Source: Gymnorhina tibicen
Lineage: Eukaryota > Chordata > Aves > Passeriformes > Artamidae
Assembly (NCBI GenBank): GCA_013399875.1
Contig: VXAZ01007626.1
Coordinates: 868,001-932,000 of the forward strand
DNA: 64,000 bases
Direction: 5' to 3'
The notes under the pieces are model-generated. The model was not told the DNA's origin, searched no databases, and saw only the letters and a program-made list of their open reading frames with translations. The position numbers were made by a program, and so were the translations under genes. The stretch's first letter is position 1, and each line of letters begins with the position of its first letter. Shown in pieces: positions 48,340 to 60,291 of the stretch.

Positions 48340-49721
48340 TAATGCCTTTCTGTGGAGTGGAAGTAGTCCACACATTTCCTAGGCCACACTCATATCAGTA
48401 CCAGGGGTTTATTTCATTTGTTGTTTCCCCCTCTCAGTTCACCGTGTGTTTCTCGCTCATTTTGTCTCTTCCTTGGGCTCTCTGCCATCCCCCAGTCTGT
48501 TCCAGAAGCTCTGTGTTATCATGTCATCATGTTTGCTAATCTTTTCTTCTCAGCCATCTGGAAGATAGGAGTTCTTTTGCTGAATAGCTAAACAAAACAG
48601 TCTCCTCCTTCTGCTGTCCCATCAGTGACATCTGAAGTGAAATACTTCATTGGTTTATCTCGGGCCTGATCTTCCGGTTGCAGTACTGTGTTTACCTTTT
48701 CCCAGCACTATGACAAAGTTATAGGTAAATTGTACATCCAGAATGTAAGAATGAGATTTAGAAGTGACCTGTGAGGAAAACATGAGGAATTTTCCTTTTT
48801 TTCTCACCCCCTCCCAATCCAAAAAAGAGAAGATGGTCTACACTTATGGCCTCCAGTATAGCAAGGTCTGTCATAAAGAGGTCAGCAATTACTTGTTCTG
48901 CAGGTTTGTGATCATAGGGAAAAACCAAAAGCTGCAAGTTTGCAACAGAGATTAGCTCCTATATTAGAAAAACTATTTATAAGGGTAGCAAACTGGTGAA
49001 ACAGACTGACTAGGAAGACTGTGAACTTGCCTCAGGAAGAATGGGTGTAAGACACTCTTGTCACAGATGCTCCAGGAAGTGTTTTGCCTGCTTTGTGTCA
49101 GGGGACCTCTTCCATCTCTGCAGTCCTGTGGGGAGAAGAGTGATTACGCTGGAGGCAGCACACTAGTGGTTGCTATCAGCCAGTTCTTTGATCTGCAGGC
49201 AATTCCTCTTCTGGCTGAGGTTGATGGCAATACTGACAAGTTGCCATGAGCTCAGAATGGCCTCATTTCCCACACCAACATTAACAAGCTGCTGATCTCT
49301 TCTGCCTGGAGTATCCCCTTACATTCTGTGCTGCTCAAGGGGTGTTGGGTTACTGCTAAGCAGACAGAAAACTGCTGCTAGAGCAAAGAGCAGACTTGAT
49401 TTTGTTCCTCCTTCAGTAGTTAGCAGTCGTCATCATCATTACCACAAGACTGGGTGTCAACATGTAGCTCAGTCAGTGAGGAACACTGAAATATGTTCTG
49501 GCTGAGATTCAGGTGGAAGAAATGCTACCTTGGTCCCAGAGTCAATCATTAGGACAGAAGGACAATGGTGGCATTCAGGCTGTCTGACACTGTTTTCCTG
49601 TGTTTCTGCCAAAGACATCCTGGTATCATGACTTTAGTAAACCTTGTGAAGTCCTGGGATCACTGATTCAGTAATCTTTCTTTATGAATAAATCCCCCTG
49701 TTTCTCTCCAGGGCTCATTTA
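48340..49721. other. Unique sequence, no gene seen
   Basis: No recognised repeat or RNA gene. Open frames are all under 90 codons without recognisable content. Confidence 0.5.
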
Positions 49722-49738
49722 TTTCTTTCTTTCTTTCT
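49722..49738. repeat. Short (TTTC)n microsatellite
   Basis: Four copies of TTTC plus a partial unit, followed by a T-rich stretch to about 49756. Confidence 0.9.
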
Positions 49739-49843
49739 AATTATTTTTTTTTCCTTTCCTGTCTCTGGTTGAAGGATAGAAGTATAGGATTGCAGAAAGA
49801 TTTTCACTGGAAAAAAGGCTGAATGGAGTACCCTTTTGTCATT

Positions 49844-49874
49844 GTTGTCGTTGTTGTTGTTGTTGTTGTTGTTT
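49844..49874. repeat. (GTT)n microsatellite
   Basis: About nine GTT units with one GTC interruption near the start. On the minus strand this yields an asparagine run in a 74-codon open frame that is not a gene. Confidence 0.95.
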
Positions 49875-49939
49875 TCTTCTTGTGGTTTGTTTTGTGTTGT
49901 GGGGTTTTTTGCGACAGGTAGTAAGTGCTCAGGATTCAT

Positions 49940-52269
49940 ACCCCAGTGCTGTGGTAAATATTAGCTCTCCAGTTACTGAACATTTACCCTCTACTCCGTA
50001 ACACTGCTTTGCTTAGGAATGGCACTGTTCCCCCTTGCTTTGCTACTATTAAAACTGTGCTTCTAATGAAAGTAAGATTTTGTTATCTGCAGGCCGGAGG
50101 TGCTCACGTTTTGCTTCCTTGTTTTTCTCAAGAAGGGATTAATGTGCATGCTTTAGTTCCTGTGCTTTTTTCTGCTTCTCTGCTACATATTTGGGCAGGA
50201 TTGCCTTCCCTCAATGGACCCCACCCACCAGAATGGGAAAGTGTAGGAGATAATCCATCACCTTACCCAGGGAACCTTTCAGATCCACAGCCAGCCTGCT
50301 GGCGACCTACTTGGTGCCTGCACTCCTGTGCATATGACGGATCATACATTCCTGGCTGGCTTACAGATGAACTGATCCGTTTGCCGTATCTGCAGGCATG
50401 AGTGAGAGCTTTCTGCCATCAACTGTCTCAAAAAGTCACCCCTGTCACATCACTAGGGAAGCATTTTTCATTGGGGGAAGCAGTGGAAGCACATGCCCTG
50501 CTTGATGCATCTGCTACTTGTAGAGCATGACTTCCATGACTGATGGCATGAGGAGACAGTCCCAGCTCTGCTCTCCATGTCGGAAATACGGACACCAGAG
50601 GGAGACAAAGTGAGGGAGAAAGTAAGGTCAACAGCTAGGACAAGTGAATTAGGAGAGTGGAAGTGGGAAGTGTTGTAAATATCTGTGGGAAGGGGAAAGT
50701 GGCAGAGATGCTTGAAAGAGGAAAAGAACTAAGAGAAGAATATGGGTGAAAGCCAGTGAAATAAGGAGTAAAAAAAACCAAGGGACTGACTGACAGCTAG
50801 CAGCTGGATACATGGTACAATCCCAGCTAGATTTATTTATTAATTTATTGTTTAAATCCTGTGTTGCTGTTTTCCCTATCCTGATATTTTCTTGGTGCAA
50901 ACTCAAATTTTAGGACTCTTCTTCAGGCAAAAGAGTAAAATAGAAAACCAATAATTAAGAGATATTATTAGAAGGAAAAAATTGTCAGCTTTTCAAAGCT
51001 TCTTTCAAAGGTGAAAATGTTTAGAAGGAAGTATTTTTTCATTTGCCACTTAGATGCCTTGTTCACCTTATGCTACTTCCCTGGAAGTCGATCTCCGGCC
51101 AACCATTCATTACCTGCTCTCCCAACATTCTTTGCAGTGTTTGTAAGCCTTGGCACTTTTCCATTTCTGTACTCTCATTTTAAAAAGTTACTTCTGTTGT
51201 TACATATCCATAATAGTAGTCTTTCTGATACCAAACAGCAATGTATTTTCAGGAATGTCTGTTTAACTGCTTAAAAAGCAACAGTTCATGTTTCACTATT
51301 GCTTTAAAAAATGTTTTGTTAGCAGGTCTTTGTGGTTATTATTTTTGGAACATTCTAGAACATGATATTTTGGGTGTTTTTCTTTGATGATTCTTTGAGC
51401 AGTTATAAAGTCTGCAAAACCCACATTAAAAACTGTAGCTAATGAAATGGGGGAAAGCAAGACTCTGAGGGTAAAAAGCAGAGCAGGTGAGCTGAGAGGC
51501 CAAGAAACTGGGTGGTTTGGCAAAGTAGCTTGACGGCTGGAAATTTCAAGACAAATTAGGAGGAGCTCTGGGATCTAGACATGCAGTCTGCCCTGAATAT
51601 CTTTGTCTCCTGGTCTTCCACCCTACAGATGAGTAATCTCCAGTGATGTCAATGGGCGTTATCCTCATGTTCTGAGGGTAATAGATTGGGCCCCCATAGT
51701 GTAAGTAATGCCTCATTTTCTCTTAAGCTGGAAAATCATCTGAGTTTCCCTTTAATGTTCCACGAGGGATCTGTGAAGAGGGAGGAAGAAAGGTTTAATA
51801 TTCCTTTCTAGTTGCATCACTTGCATGTTTCGCAGTCGAGCTGCAGAGTACAAACAGATTTGGAATTGTTTAAATGGCAACAGAGTTATTGCTTAGCTTC
51901 TCAAATATTTTGGCTTTTTAGATACTCAGTCAAGCTGCAGTTCTTCCCCCAACAAATGCACTCATGGGAGAGCAAATGGTAAAGAACACGAACAGCCTGA
52001 AGTAGAGTGACTGTGCTTTTGGCAGGGAGGTGCCAGCTGTCATTGGAAACAAGTCCAGAATTTGTTGTGAGGATCGTTCTAAGGAAAGTGGATCTCCAAA
52101 AAGGTTATAAAAGGAATGAAGCAATTCAGCAGTGTTTACTAATGATGTTTATGCTTCTTTATATTGTAAAAAAGGTTAGTTGGTAAACTACTTCTGACAA
52201 TGAAGTTCCTTGTTCTATTCAAATATAAACACACAAAATTTTGGGGAAAAAAAGGTGTCCTGATTCTTT
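49940..52269. other. Unique sequence; one weak open segment
   Basis: The plus-strand open frame 50009-50401 (130 codons, no upstream ATG) becomes interesting from 50093, where TTGTTATCTGCAG could be a 3' splice site. The segment is locally GC-richer and reads ...HPPEWESVGDNPSPYPGNL.... I do not recognise a domain and no clear donor follows. The rest of the interval holds nothing I can name. Confidence 0.35.
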
Positions 52270-52283
52270 AGGCTCATGAGCCT
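52270..52283. repeat. 14-bp perfect palindrome
   Basis: AGGCTCATGAGCCT is identical to its reverse complement. It could be a dimeric transcription-factor site or chance. Confidence 0.9.
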
Positions 52284-52595
52284 TGAGTGAATTTGATTTA
52301 AAAAAAAAAAAGGAAAAAAAACCCCAAGAAAGTGCTCAGGGAACATGAAAACATAAACATGTGAAATTTTTATGAATTATGTAAATGGGCGCTGCGCTGT
52401 AGGAAACGTCCAAGGAAAATCTGTAGCATTCTAGAGGAAGTCTATCACTAAGCTAGATGTTTTTCAGATGTCTAAGGGTCCATCCTTCATGTAAATGTTT
52501 AGTTTCATTTGAAAAGGAAGAAAGAGAAGGTGGGGAAAGTTGGGAAGAAATTACTAGAACAAATGTTAACTTTGCAGATCCCAGGTGGAAGCAAC

Positions 52596-52615
52596 AGAGA
52601 GAGAGAGAGAGAGAG
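52596..52615. repeat. (AG)10 microsatellite
   Basis: Ten uninterrupted AG dinucleotides. Confidence 0.95.
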
Positions 52616-55600
52616 TAATTTCAGACCTGACTCTTCCAGGAGCTGAATCTCTGCCCTGTACTAGACAGAGGTGGCTGAACATCAGCCCTGGCACTTGCAG
52701 AGTGACATGCCATGTAAAAATCAAATTAGGGAGGGCTCAGAGCAGCCCATTGCTTTTTCATTGAATGATCTCCTTCTTAGCTGTCCTGCAGTTCTGGCTT
52801 GAGTTTACCAGACCTGAGTCTAAGTAAGAGTATTTCTCTTTGATGTGAGTAAAGTAGATCCATAGCCCATGCATACTGAAGTTTAATAAAATACAGCCTT
52901 TATTCATAACTGCCTTTCCAGCATTGCTGCAGCAATTCAGATTTAATTTGTGGGTAGGAATGATTTGCATGCAAAGAACAAGTACCTCAAAGTATGTGAA
53001 GATAAGAGACTTATGTAAAAATTAAGCGGTCTGCAGTCTGCAGGATAACTGTGGTAGCTTTTGCATCCCAGTCAGAAACCTCAGAGAAGTACCAGACAGA
53101 GAGTACTCCAGCTGGAACAGCACAAAACAAGTCTTTAATGAAAGCAATTGAAATAACACTAAATAAACTGTTTTAATGGAGGTCCAAAGAGATGATGTAT
53201 AAAAGCTGCTAGTAAAGTCAATTGAAGGCCTGTCACAGTACCTCAAAAGTCCCTTCACAGCCCTCCTGCTGGCAGCAGTTCAAGTCTCTTTACAGCACAT
53301 TAGAGGTAAGCACAGCAGTATTATACCAGGCTCTTTGAAAAACTAATAAAAATATTCTCCCTGTGAGAGAAACCCACTGCTGCTAGGAGAGGAGCTGTGT
53401 GCCCTTTGGTCTGCGAGTCATTTGTTTCTTCAGCTGGGATAAAGAAGAGTCTTTAATAATCCGCAAAGCTATTGTTAATAGTTGTATTCGCTGCACTTGC
53501 CTCCTCATAGCAAGAGAGATGCATTAAAATGTGCTGCTCAAAATCAGGCCTAAACAATACAGTTCAGTGGCCCAAAAGTCCTTTTTCAAATTGTGGCCTG
53601 CGTTGGGTAGGTTAAACTGTAGCTTATGCCGAGTAGCACTAACCTGCTGTGAGACCACGCCCAGAAGTTCTCATGCAGAAAGCTTTTTTGCTTGGCCAAT
53701 GATCTCCTGTTGTGTGAGGATGTGAGCATGGGTGAAGTGTATGAGGTGAAGTTCTTTTTTTTGTCAGTATGTGACCTGTGCCACAGGGAGGCTTCTGTGG
53801 GAATGCAATACAGCGAGATGCAGGGAGCAGTGTCTTTCCCCTGTGGTGATGGCTCACCTGGGAGAGCACAGTTTCTGCAGCATCTGTAGTGGGTGGCCAC
53901 CTTAAAAATTAACAGTAGATTGCCTCTGCTGTGGAAACTGCTGTTTTCCCTTGCCATGTATCTATGCCCATAAAAAACTTTTCTAAGAGGATTTTTGTCA
54001 AGGCCCATAAAACCAACGTGGCAGCATTAAATCTTCTGTCTCCTGGGAGTGCTGGAAGCAGGTTCTGTGACTGCTGAGATGACCCCACACTAGGCATGAA
54101 TGAAAAAGTCGTTGAAAGTGCATCTGTGTCACTGATATTGCATATGTATTGGTACATTGGATGCAGAGTATGAGAAGATTCATGGTGTCAAATGAAAGAT
54201 TTTGAGCTAACAAATGGAGTTTGAACAGAGGACCAAGAGCCAAATTTGCACAATATTTTAAACAAAAGATTCTGGAAAAGAGTGTTTGTATTAATTTAAT
54301 TTTTACTTTATCATCTGTGTTTTAGCTTTCATTTTAATATTACTATTCTGATATGTTATAACACAAATTATTTTTACCTATAATAAAAAAAAGTTGGATT
54401 AATTTCATTCCAAAACAAAAAAGGAATGCACTTTTTCTACTAAATGTTTTAATTCCTATCAGGGCAGCATTTTTTTTTATACATGGAGTAGTTTGGATGG
54501 GAAGATTTCAGGCAGCCCTTTTGACAGTCATTTGGAACAGGTATTTTACCAAAAGTGAAAGAGCCTTGGAAAAAGTCCTCATAACTAAGGTCCCAAAAAA
54601 TCCTTTCTGCCATAATCACTGCATTCTGTACAATTCATATATTTTAGAAAGAAGTTATTCAAGTCATGGTTCAGAAGCATTTTAAAGAATCATTTTTAAA
54701 TCCCTCTGTGTGAGCCTGTGTTCTGCTTAATACCATAAGCAGAGTTGCATAGCCTTAGCAGGAAGGAAGACATTAAACAAGCTAATATTAAGCTTCTCAA
54801 AGTTGAATTGTTTTCAACAGAAAAGAAATTGGAAGACACTAGACATTAGGGCAAGACAAAAGCAAGGATAGTTGGATATGTTATGAGATGTGGGTGTGTC
54901 TGATGGCAGGGGATTAGTGTTTGTGTTTCCAGTAAAAAAGACTTATCTTTTAGTGGGGGGAAGAGAGACAATGAGGTGGCCAAAAGGATGGCAGGCGTTG
55001 GGTTGCCCAGAGCCCTGCACAGCCACAGAATAACTTTCTCACGGGCCCTGGATTAGCAGGTTTGCACTGAGAAGGGTAAAATAATCAGTGTTTATAGTAA
55101 ATGTATTCATCTCATGGCTGCTGCTGTTTTCGTTCCGAATTTGTATGCACACATGATTCTGTTTAGATCCAGACAGATGGAGAAAACTTTTAGCTGTCAT
55201 TTTTGCTACATTTTAGACAATCAAAGTATCTCCCTGTGGCCTCTTCTGCTGCACCCAGCCTAGGATATGGATCACTAGCGGCACATAAAGATACACGCCT
55301 ACGCTCTGTGATTCTGTATCTTTGTTTTTACTATCTGCCATAACCAGTAACAAAGAGATTTGTGCAGATGACTATCAACAGTCGCTGGAAAGACATTGAA
55401 GCCCCAAGGTCCTAGTAGACCTGGTATCTCCCCTAGCAGGCTGGCTGAATTTGAGCTGTGATCTGGCTTCCTTGTCTCCAAGTGCACAATACATTTTTTC
55501 AGGAGAAAAGCTGATTAACGGAGTGGATGGTATTGCCACAGCCTCCCAAGGCCTCCACATTTTACATGCACACCACCTCCTCTCGGTAGAAACGGGGTAA

Positions 55601-58282
55601 AAAAGGACCAGTAGACATCTGTTGTTTGTGTTTTGTAACACCTTGGGTGGGCAAATCATGTTCCCTTCACCTTTGCAGTGATATACAATTGTCCGTTTAA
55701 TTGTATTATAAACTAGATCAGAGAAAAGAGACATAAGACATCTGCATATTTGGAAAATGGGGAATTAAATCATGGGAGTAGTTTAAAGACCTCAATGTAT
55801 GTACCTGCTGATGCTTTTGGGCCGCATGTGGTGGAATGCCTGGATCTATAATTCACTGTGATCTTAAAAAGGGCAAGGGGATCTTAAAAACTATATGTGT
55901 TGAAAAAAATATCCCATAGTAGTGATGCAACAGTTCAGAAAAGGCATGGGAAGATGTTTTTGTCTGTTTATCTCCGTATTCAAGATGAAAGCAGGACAGT
56001 ATTGAGCTAAAAATTGGCAAAGGGACTGGGAGAGACCAGATTTGGGCAATGCTTTGGATGTCATTGTTTGGCTTTTTGCTGCTGGGGTGTAGGATCCTGG
56101 CATCGTGCTGCCTGGCACCTGGAGATGACGTGTGTGTGGCAGGGGGGTACAAGCACAGTGTTACCCTGCCAGCGAGCGCTCGGTGCCTCTCCACTGCACC
56201 ACTGCAAAAGCCCTGTGCTCTGGCAACCGTTCTTCCGTGCAAAATGCTTTTGAGCTTCTCAGAATAATTGGATGGGAGGATTACATGTTTAAGATGAACT
56301 TGGATTTGTTCCATTTGAACTGTAAATACAGGGGATATTTAATGGTCCTATGCTGAAAAAGACCTATTACCTTGTGGCTATTGTACAAGCAAGTCCCTAC
56401 ATGATAAAATACAACAAAACCAAAGCAAAGCTTAAATTATTTGTAGGCTCAGGTGATAAATAAGATGAACAATTAAAAAAAAATTATTTGGAAAACTCAT
56501 TCTCAAATGCACCCTTTGTATGCCTGTTCCTGGCAAAGTAGGTGTGAGAGCAGTTCTTCCTGCTGTGCTTCTCTCTTCCCTTTGATTTTTTTCCAGCCTC
56601 CTTTTCCTTGCAAAGTCTCTAAAGGATAAAGGCTGACGTCCTTCCTTCTTGACTCTTTTGATGTTGATTTCCCTCACACCTTTTTCTTTGGTAATTTCAA
56701 ACTTGAATCGCTCCTAAAGAAAGGCCAAATGCCATGGAAACAAACTCAGCCCCCATGTAATGGGCTTGACCATTAGAGGCCTGTCTCACTGACTTCTCAG
56801 CAGAAGGAACTGAGAACTTGAGCCATGCCAAACTCCAAAGCAGAAAAGGACAAGTATTGAGGGCATTTTAAAGTGCTATTCTGCTGACAACAAACACAAT
56901 AAATAATAGAGCCAAAAGGTCTTCTATGACCTCAACTGAGGATACACTGGAAATGCCAGGCTAAGATGAATCCTGCTTGCTGCTTTCAAAACAATTTTTT
57001 ACCCTGAGGAAAAGGTTTTTATTCCTCCAGAAATGCTCTACACATTTTTTTTTTTTTTTCTTTTTTGTTTACTTTTATTTTATTCTGGGCCATCTGATAT
57101 GCATGAGCAGCCACAACAGTTCTCATGGAATCCCACTGAGTCCTTGTTAACAACTGAGTAAATGCTCATTTTGGCTCCACAGCAGTACTGAATTTAATCC
57201 TCCAGAATGAAGTTTAAAAACTTATTAACTAGTGTACTGGATGTAAAAAAAGTAACCTGTGTGTAATACATACAGTTAAAGCTGTAAGTGCCTGAAGGTT
57301 GATAACAAATAATCATCAAACTTGGGGGGGATCACATGGGTGACCTAAGCTTTACAATCCATAATGAAGACTATAGGTGGTAAATGGGAACTTGCACTGT
57401 ATTGTACATACTTAGTTTCTTAAACTGCTTGACACAATTTTGATCAAGTTGATCAACAAAGACTAGTGCCCTTTTGGATTACAAAAGTTTAGTTAGATTA
57501 AGTTAGATCATTAATCCATCTTTCAGAGACCAAAGCTCTGTTCTTTGTCTCTGCATAGCTTCCCACCTCTTTTTTCAGTCTTCACCTGATATTTCTCCCT
57601 TTTTTTGTGTATTTAATTTGTGAGTGTATTGCAGGTGCTCTGATTTTGAGCCCCTGTCCTTGCTCTTTGTACAGGAGCAAGAATTTAATTATCTTTTCAG
57701 GAGAAAAATTATTTGAAGGCAGAAACATCTTCTGGTTCTGCAGGAGTCAAAAAAAATCTTGCAAGATTCTGTCCATCCAGTTCAGAAGTGATTTTCTGTT
57801 TAAAAACTGATTTAGAAAAAAACCAAACGTGATGTACTGAATTTTCATTAGAAGTGACACACATGTCTTTGTGTAGTTCAAATCAGTAGTGCAGTGGAGT
57901 AAGTTGTTGTTTAAATAAACATGTCAAAGGGGAAGAAAAGCCAATATATGGTCTGCTTTTACAACTGCTGGAAGTCTGGGGGTTGTGCAGCTGGGTGATT
58001 GCTGTATGTGTTCTCTAACTTGACATGTATGTGCGCTTGCATAGTAGATCACACAAATAAGTCTCCGTGGTGCAATTCTTTTCTCTTGTTTAAAGTGGAT
58101 TGATTGGCATCACTGCCTGTTTAACACTGGAGATTAGAATGCAAAAGCCATCTTTTGGATCATATTGTGAGACTTTAGCCTCTCCCAGGCTCTTATTTCA
58201 TCCTATTAATGAAACAGTGGATTTTGAAGCCACTCTTCTAAATAGCTCTCCCACATCCCAGAGTACTATCTGACCTAGTCTA
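52616..58282. other. Unique sequence with possible conserved non-coding patches
   Basis: About 5.7 kb with no transposon recognised. The patch 53430-53580 has the balanced, low-CpG, motif-dense look of vertebrate conserved non-coding DNA, but this cannot be tested from one sequence. 56075-56240 is GC-richer and explains overlapping open frames of 72-153 codons on both strands. A T15 run lies at 57045-57059. Confidence 0.4.
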
Positions 58283-58293
58283 CAGCAGGGGGC
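58283..58293 (+). promoter_or_regulatory. CTCF-like motif core
   Basis: CAGCAGGGGGC in context CTACAGCAGGGGGCCCT, identical in its 11-base core and orientation to the site at 24283. Candidate only. Confidence 0.25.
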
Positions 58294-58687
58294 CCTTATA
58301 GCCACCCTGCATTTTCACCAGGGCTCCATGATCACTGAATATTGACTCAGCAGAGAGATTGGTAAGAAACAGTTCTTCTATCTCTTGGTTGAACATCCTG
58401 ATTCAAAAAGGATATAAAAGCTTATGTATTTTATTGCCTGATATGGCTTTTCTGAAAATACTTAGATTTCTAGAGAAATGTCACTCAGGGTTAGAAATCT
58501 CTAATTTTGATAATTTAACATTCTGCTCAGTTGTGAGCCACATTTTGAGGAAGTGGCTATTGTTTCCCATTGTTGTAACAGAAAGGCAGCCGAGGATTTC
58601 TTCTGGGTGTCATACAATTAAAATCACTGTCCTGGCTTTTTGTCAACAAGATAAAAAGAATAAACAAAGGAAAATATAAGTTTATAC

Positions 58688-58726
58688 ACTTATTAAGTAT
58701 ATATTAAATTATTTACTTATTAAGTA
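58688..58726. repeat. Duplicated near-palindrome ACTTATTAAGTA
   Basis: The 12-mer occurs at 58688-58699 and 58715-58726. Each is nearly self-complementary, and the second extends to TTTACTTATTAAGTAAA with one central mismatch pair. AT-rich DNA makes short palindromes likely, but the duplication is exact. Confidence 0.85.
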
Positions 58727-59522
58727 AATCTAATATAAAGCACAAGGGCAACATATCATTTAATGGTTCTACTTAATTGAAATGAATGCTGGTAAAAAAA
58801 TTTGTGTGATAGCAGCATGTACATAAATTCCACGTGAGGAATTACTACTTGGGCCTTACAGAGCGTTTTTCACTGGTACCTTACTTCACACCTTTCAACA
58901 AATACTGCTTCAAGATACAGGTGGGAAACAGAAAGAGAATTAAGGCTTATAACACTTCCTTTAAAGTATGTCCTGAGAAGACGTATTTCCTTAATAAATA
59001 CCGTGAGTACTTTCAGCTTCCACTAGGAACAGACAGAGAAGCACTCTGCCACTTCACTTTGTCTGGTGTTAGATTAGCTTGATGTACACCTTAGTGGATG
59101 CCATAACTCACTCTTTCAGACTCCCATCTCATTGCTGTTTGTAGTGGGAAAAACTCTTGGTTGTTTTCTTGTCCTAAACCTACTCTAGTGGAAATAGTGT
59201 GATGTGGGAAGATGAGAAGCAGGAGCATCCTCTGCTTTCTGTACAGTATACTTGGGAGGAAAGAGGAATTGTCTGGGAAGGTAGAGAATGAAGAAATGCT
59301 ACAAATCTGGCAAATAGTGTAAAAACCCACCATCTAAAAATGCATTTAAAGTAAGTTCTCTTCAATGTAGCATATAATCAATTCATGGGGTTTTCTGTCA
59401 GAAGATGTTACTTAGCCAAATAGATAGCAAGATTCAAAAATATGATTAGGCACTTCTATAAAGAGTGGTAGCACTTGAGGCTTTATTGGGTGGACCAAAA
59501 ACTTACAGGGGTCCTGGCAATT

Positions 59523-59555
59523 CCTTCTTTTCAGGGCATAAACTGAAAAGAAAGG
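59523..59555. repeat. Hairpin, 10 bp plus 2 bp across a bulge
   Basis: TTCTTTTCAG (59525-59534) pairs perfectly with CTGAAAAGAA (59543-59552) across an 8-nt loop. After a single bulged A, CC at 59523-59524 pairs with GG at 59554-59555. Confidence 0.9.
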
Positions 59556-60262
59556 ATTTTCTTCATTGTGTATCGTAGGTTGTAGATTTAGCCAGAGGCT
59601 CAGGAATTTGACCTAGTCCAAAGACTCAGACCCTAAAGCACCAGCAGAGATCAGTCTCACAAACAAGACCATGAACTGGTGGGGATAGTTGCTTGTTTAA
59701 GTGTGTTGTCCCCTGTTTTCCCCTAAGAAGTGGTTTTGTGACAGAGGGCCATGGGATGGATTGAAAGCGTAGAGGTTGGTAGTAGATCACTGAGAATTTC
59801 TGTCATTCAGTATTTTAAGACTGACTGCAGCTTTTACTGGCTCACTGTTTGTTGATTGTTGGTGACCATTTAAATACCTACGGAGCCAGCAGTAGTTACT
59901 GAGTGAATGAGCTGGGTGAAGATGATCTACTACAAACATGACACGAACCTAAATTCTGTCTGTTTTGAATGTTACTTTCTAGATTGCAGTAACTTCCAAA
60001 GCCTGGTCAGGTTCCAGCCAGGCTAATTTGATGCTTCCTCTCTGATGTTTTATTTTGTAAGTGGAACCAGAGTGTGTACACCTCAGTGAAAGCTGTGAGG
60101 TGGATCTACGTTTACCTTTTCTGTGAGTTAATCTCACCAAAGATTACCAAAAAAAGGAGATACAGGCTTTTGTTAGAATGTCTGTTTTAGGAAGAACTTA
60201 AAACTTGTAATAATTTTTCAAACTCAGAGTGACTAAGTCAGTGTAGAAATTAGAAACACAAT

Positions 60263-60291
60263 TTCCAAAGAACCTTCTTTGGAAGGTTCTT
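60263..60291. repeat. Two overlapping perfect 10-bp hairpins
   Basis: TTCCAAAGAA (60263-60272) and TTCTTTGGAA (60275-60284) form one inverted repeat. AAGAACCTTC (60268-60277) and GAAGGTTCTT (60282-60291) form another with a 4-nt loop. The two folds share bases, so only one can form at a time. Confidence 0.9.

Noticed and set aside
53586..54008. A 140-codon minus-strand open frame
   Set aside because: No recognisable domain. It overlaps other equally unconvincing frames on both strands and has no splice or start context.
55853..56314. A 153-codon minus-strand frame with three overlapping plus-strand frames
   Set aside because: Simultaneous open frames on both strands in a locally GC-rich patch indicate composition rather than coding.
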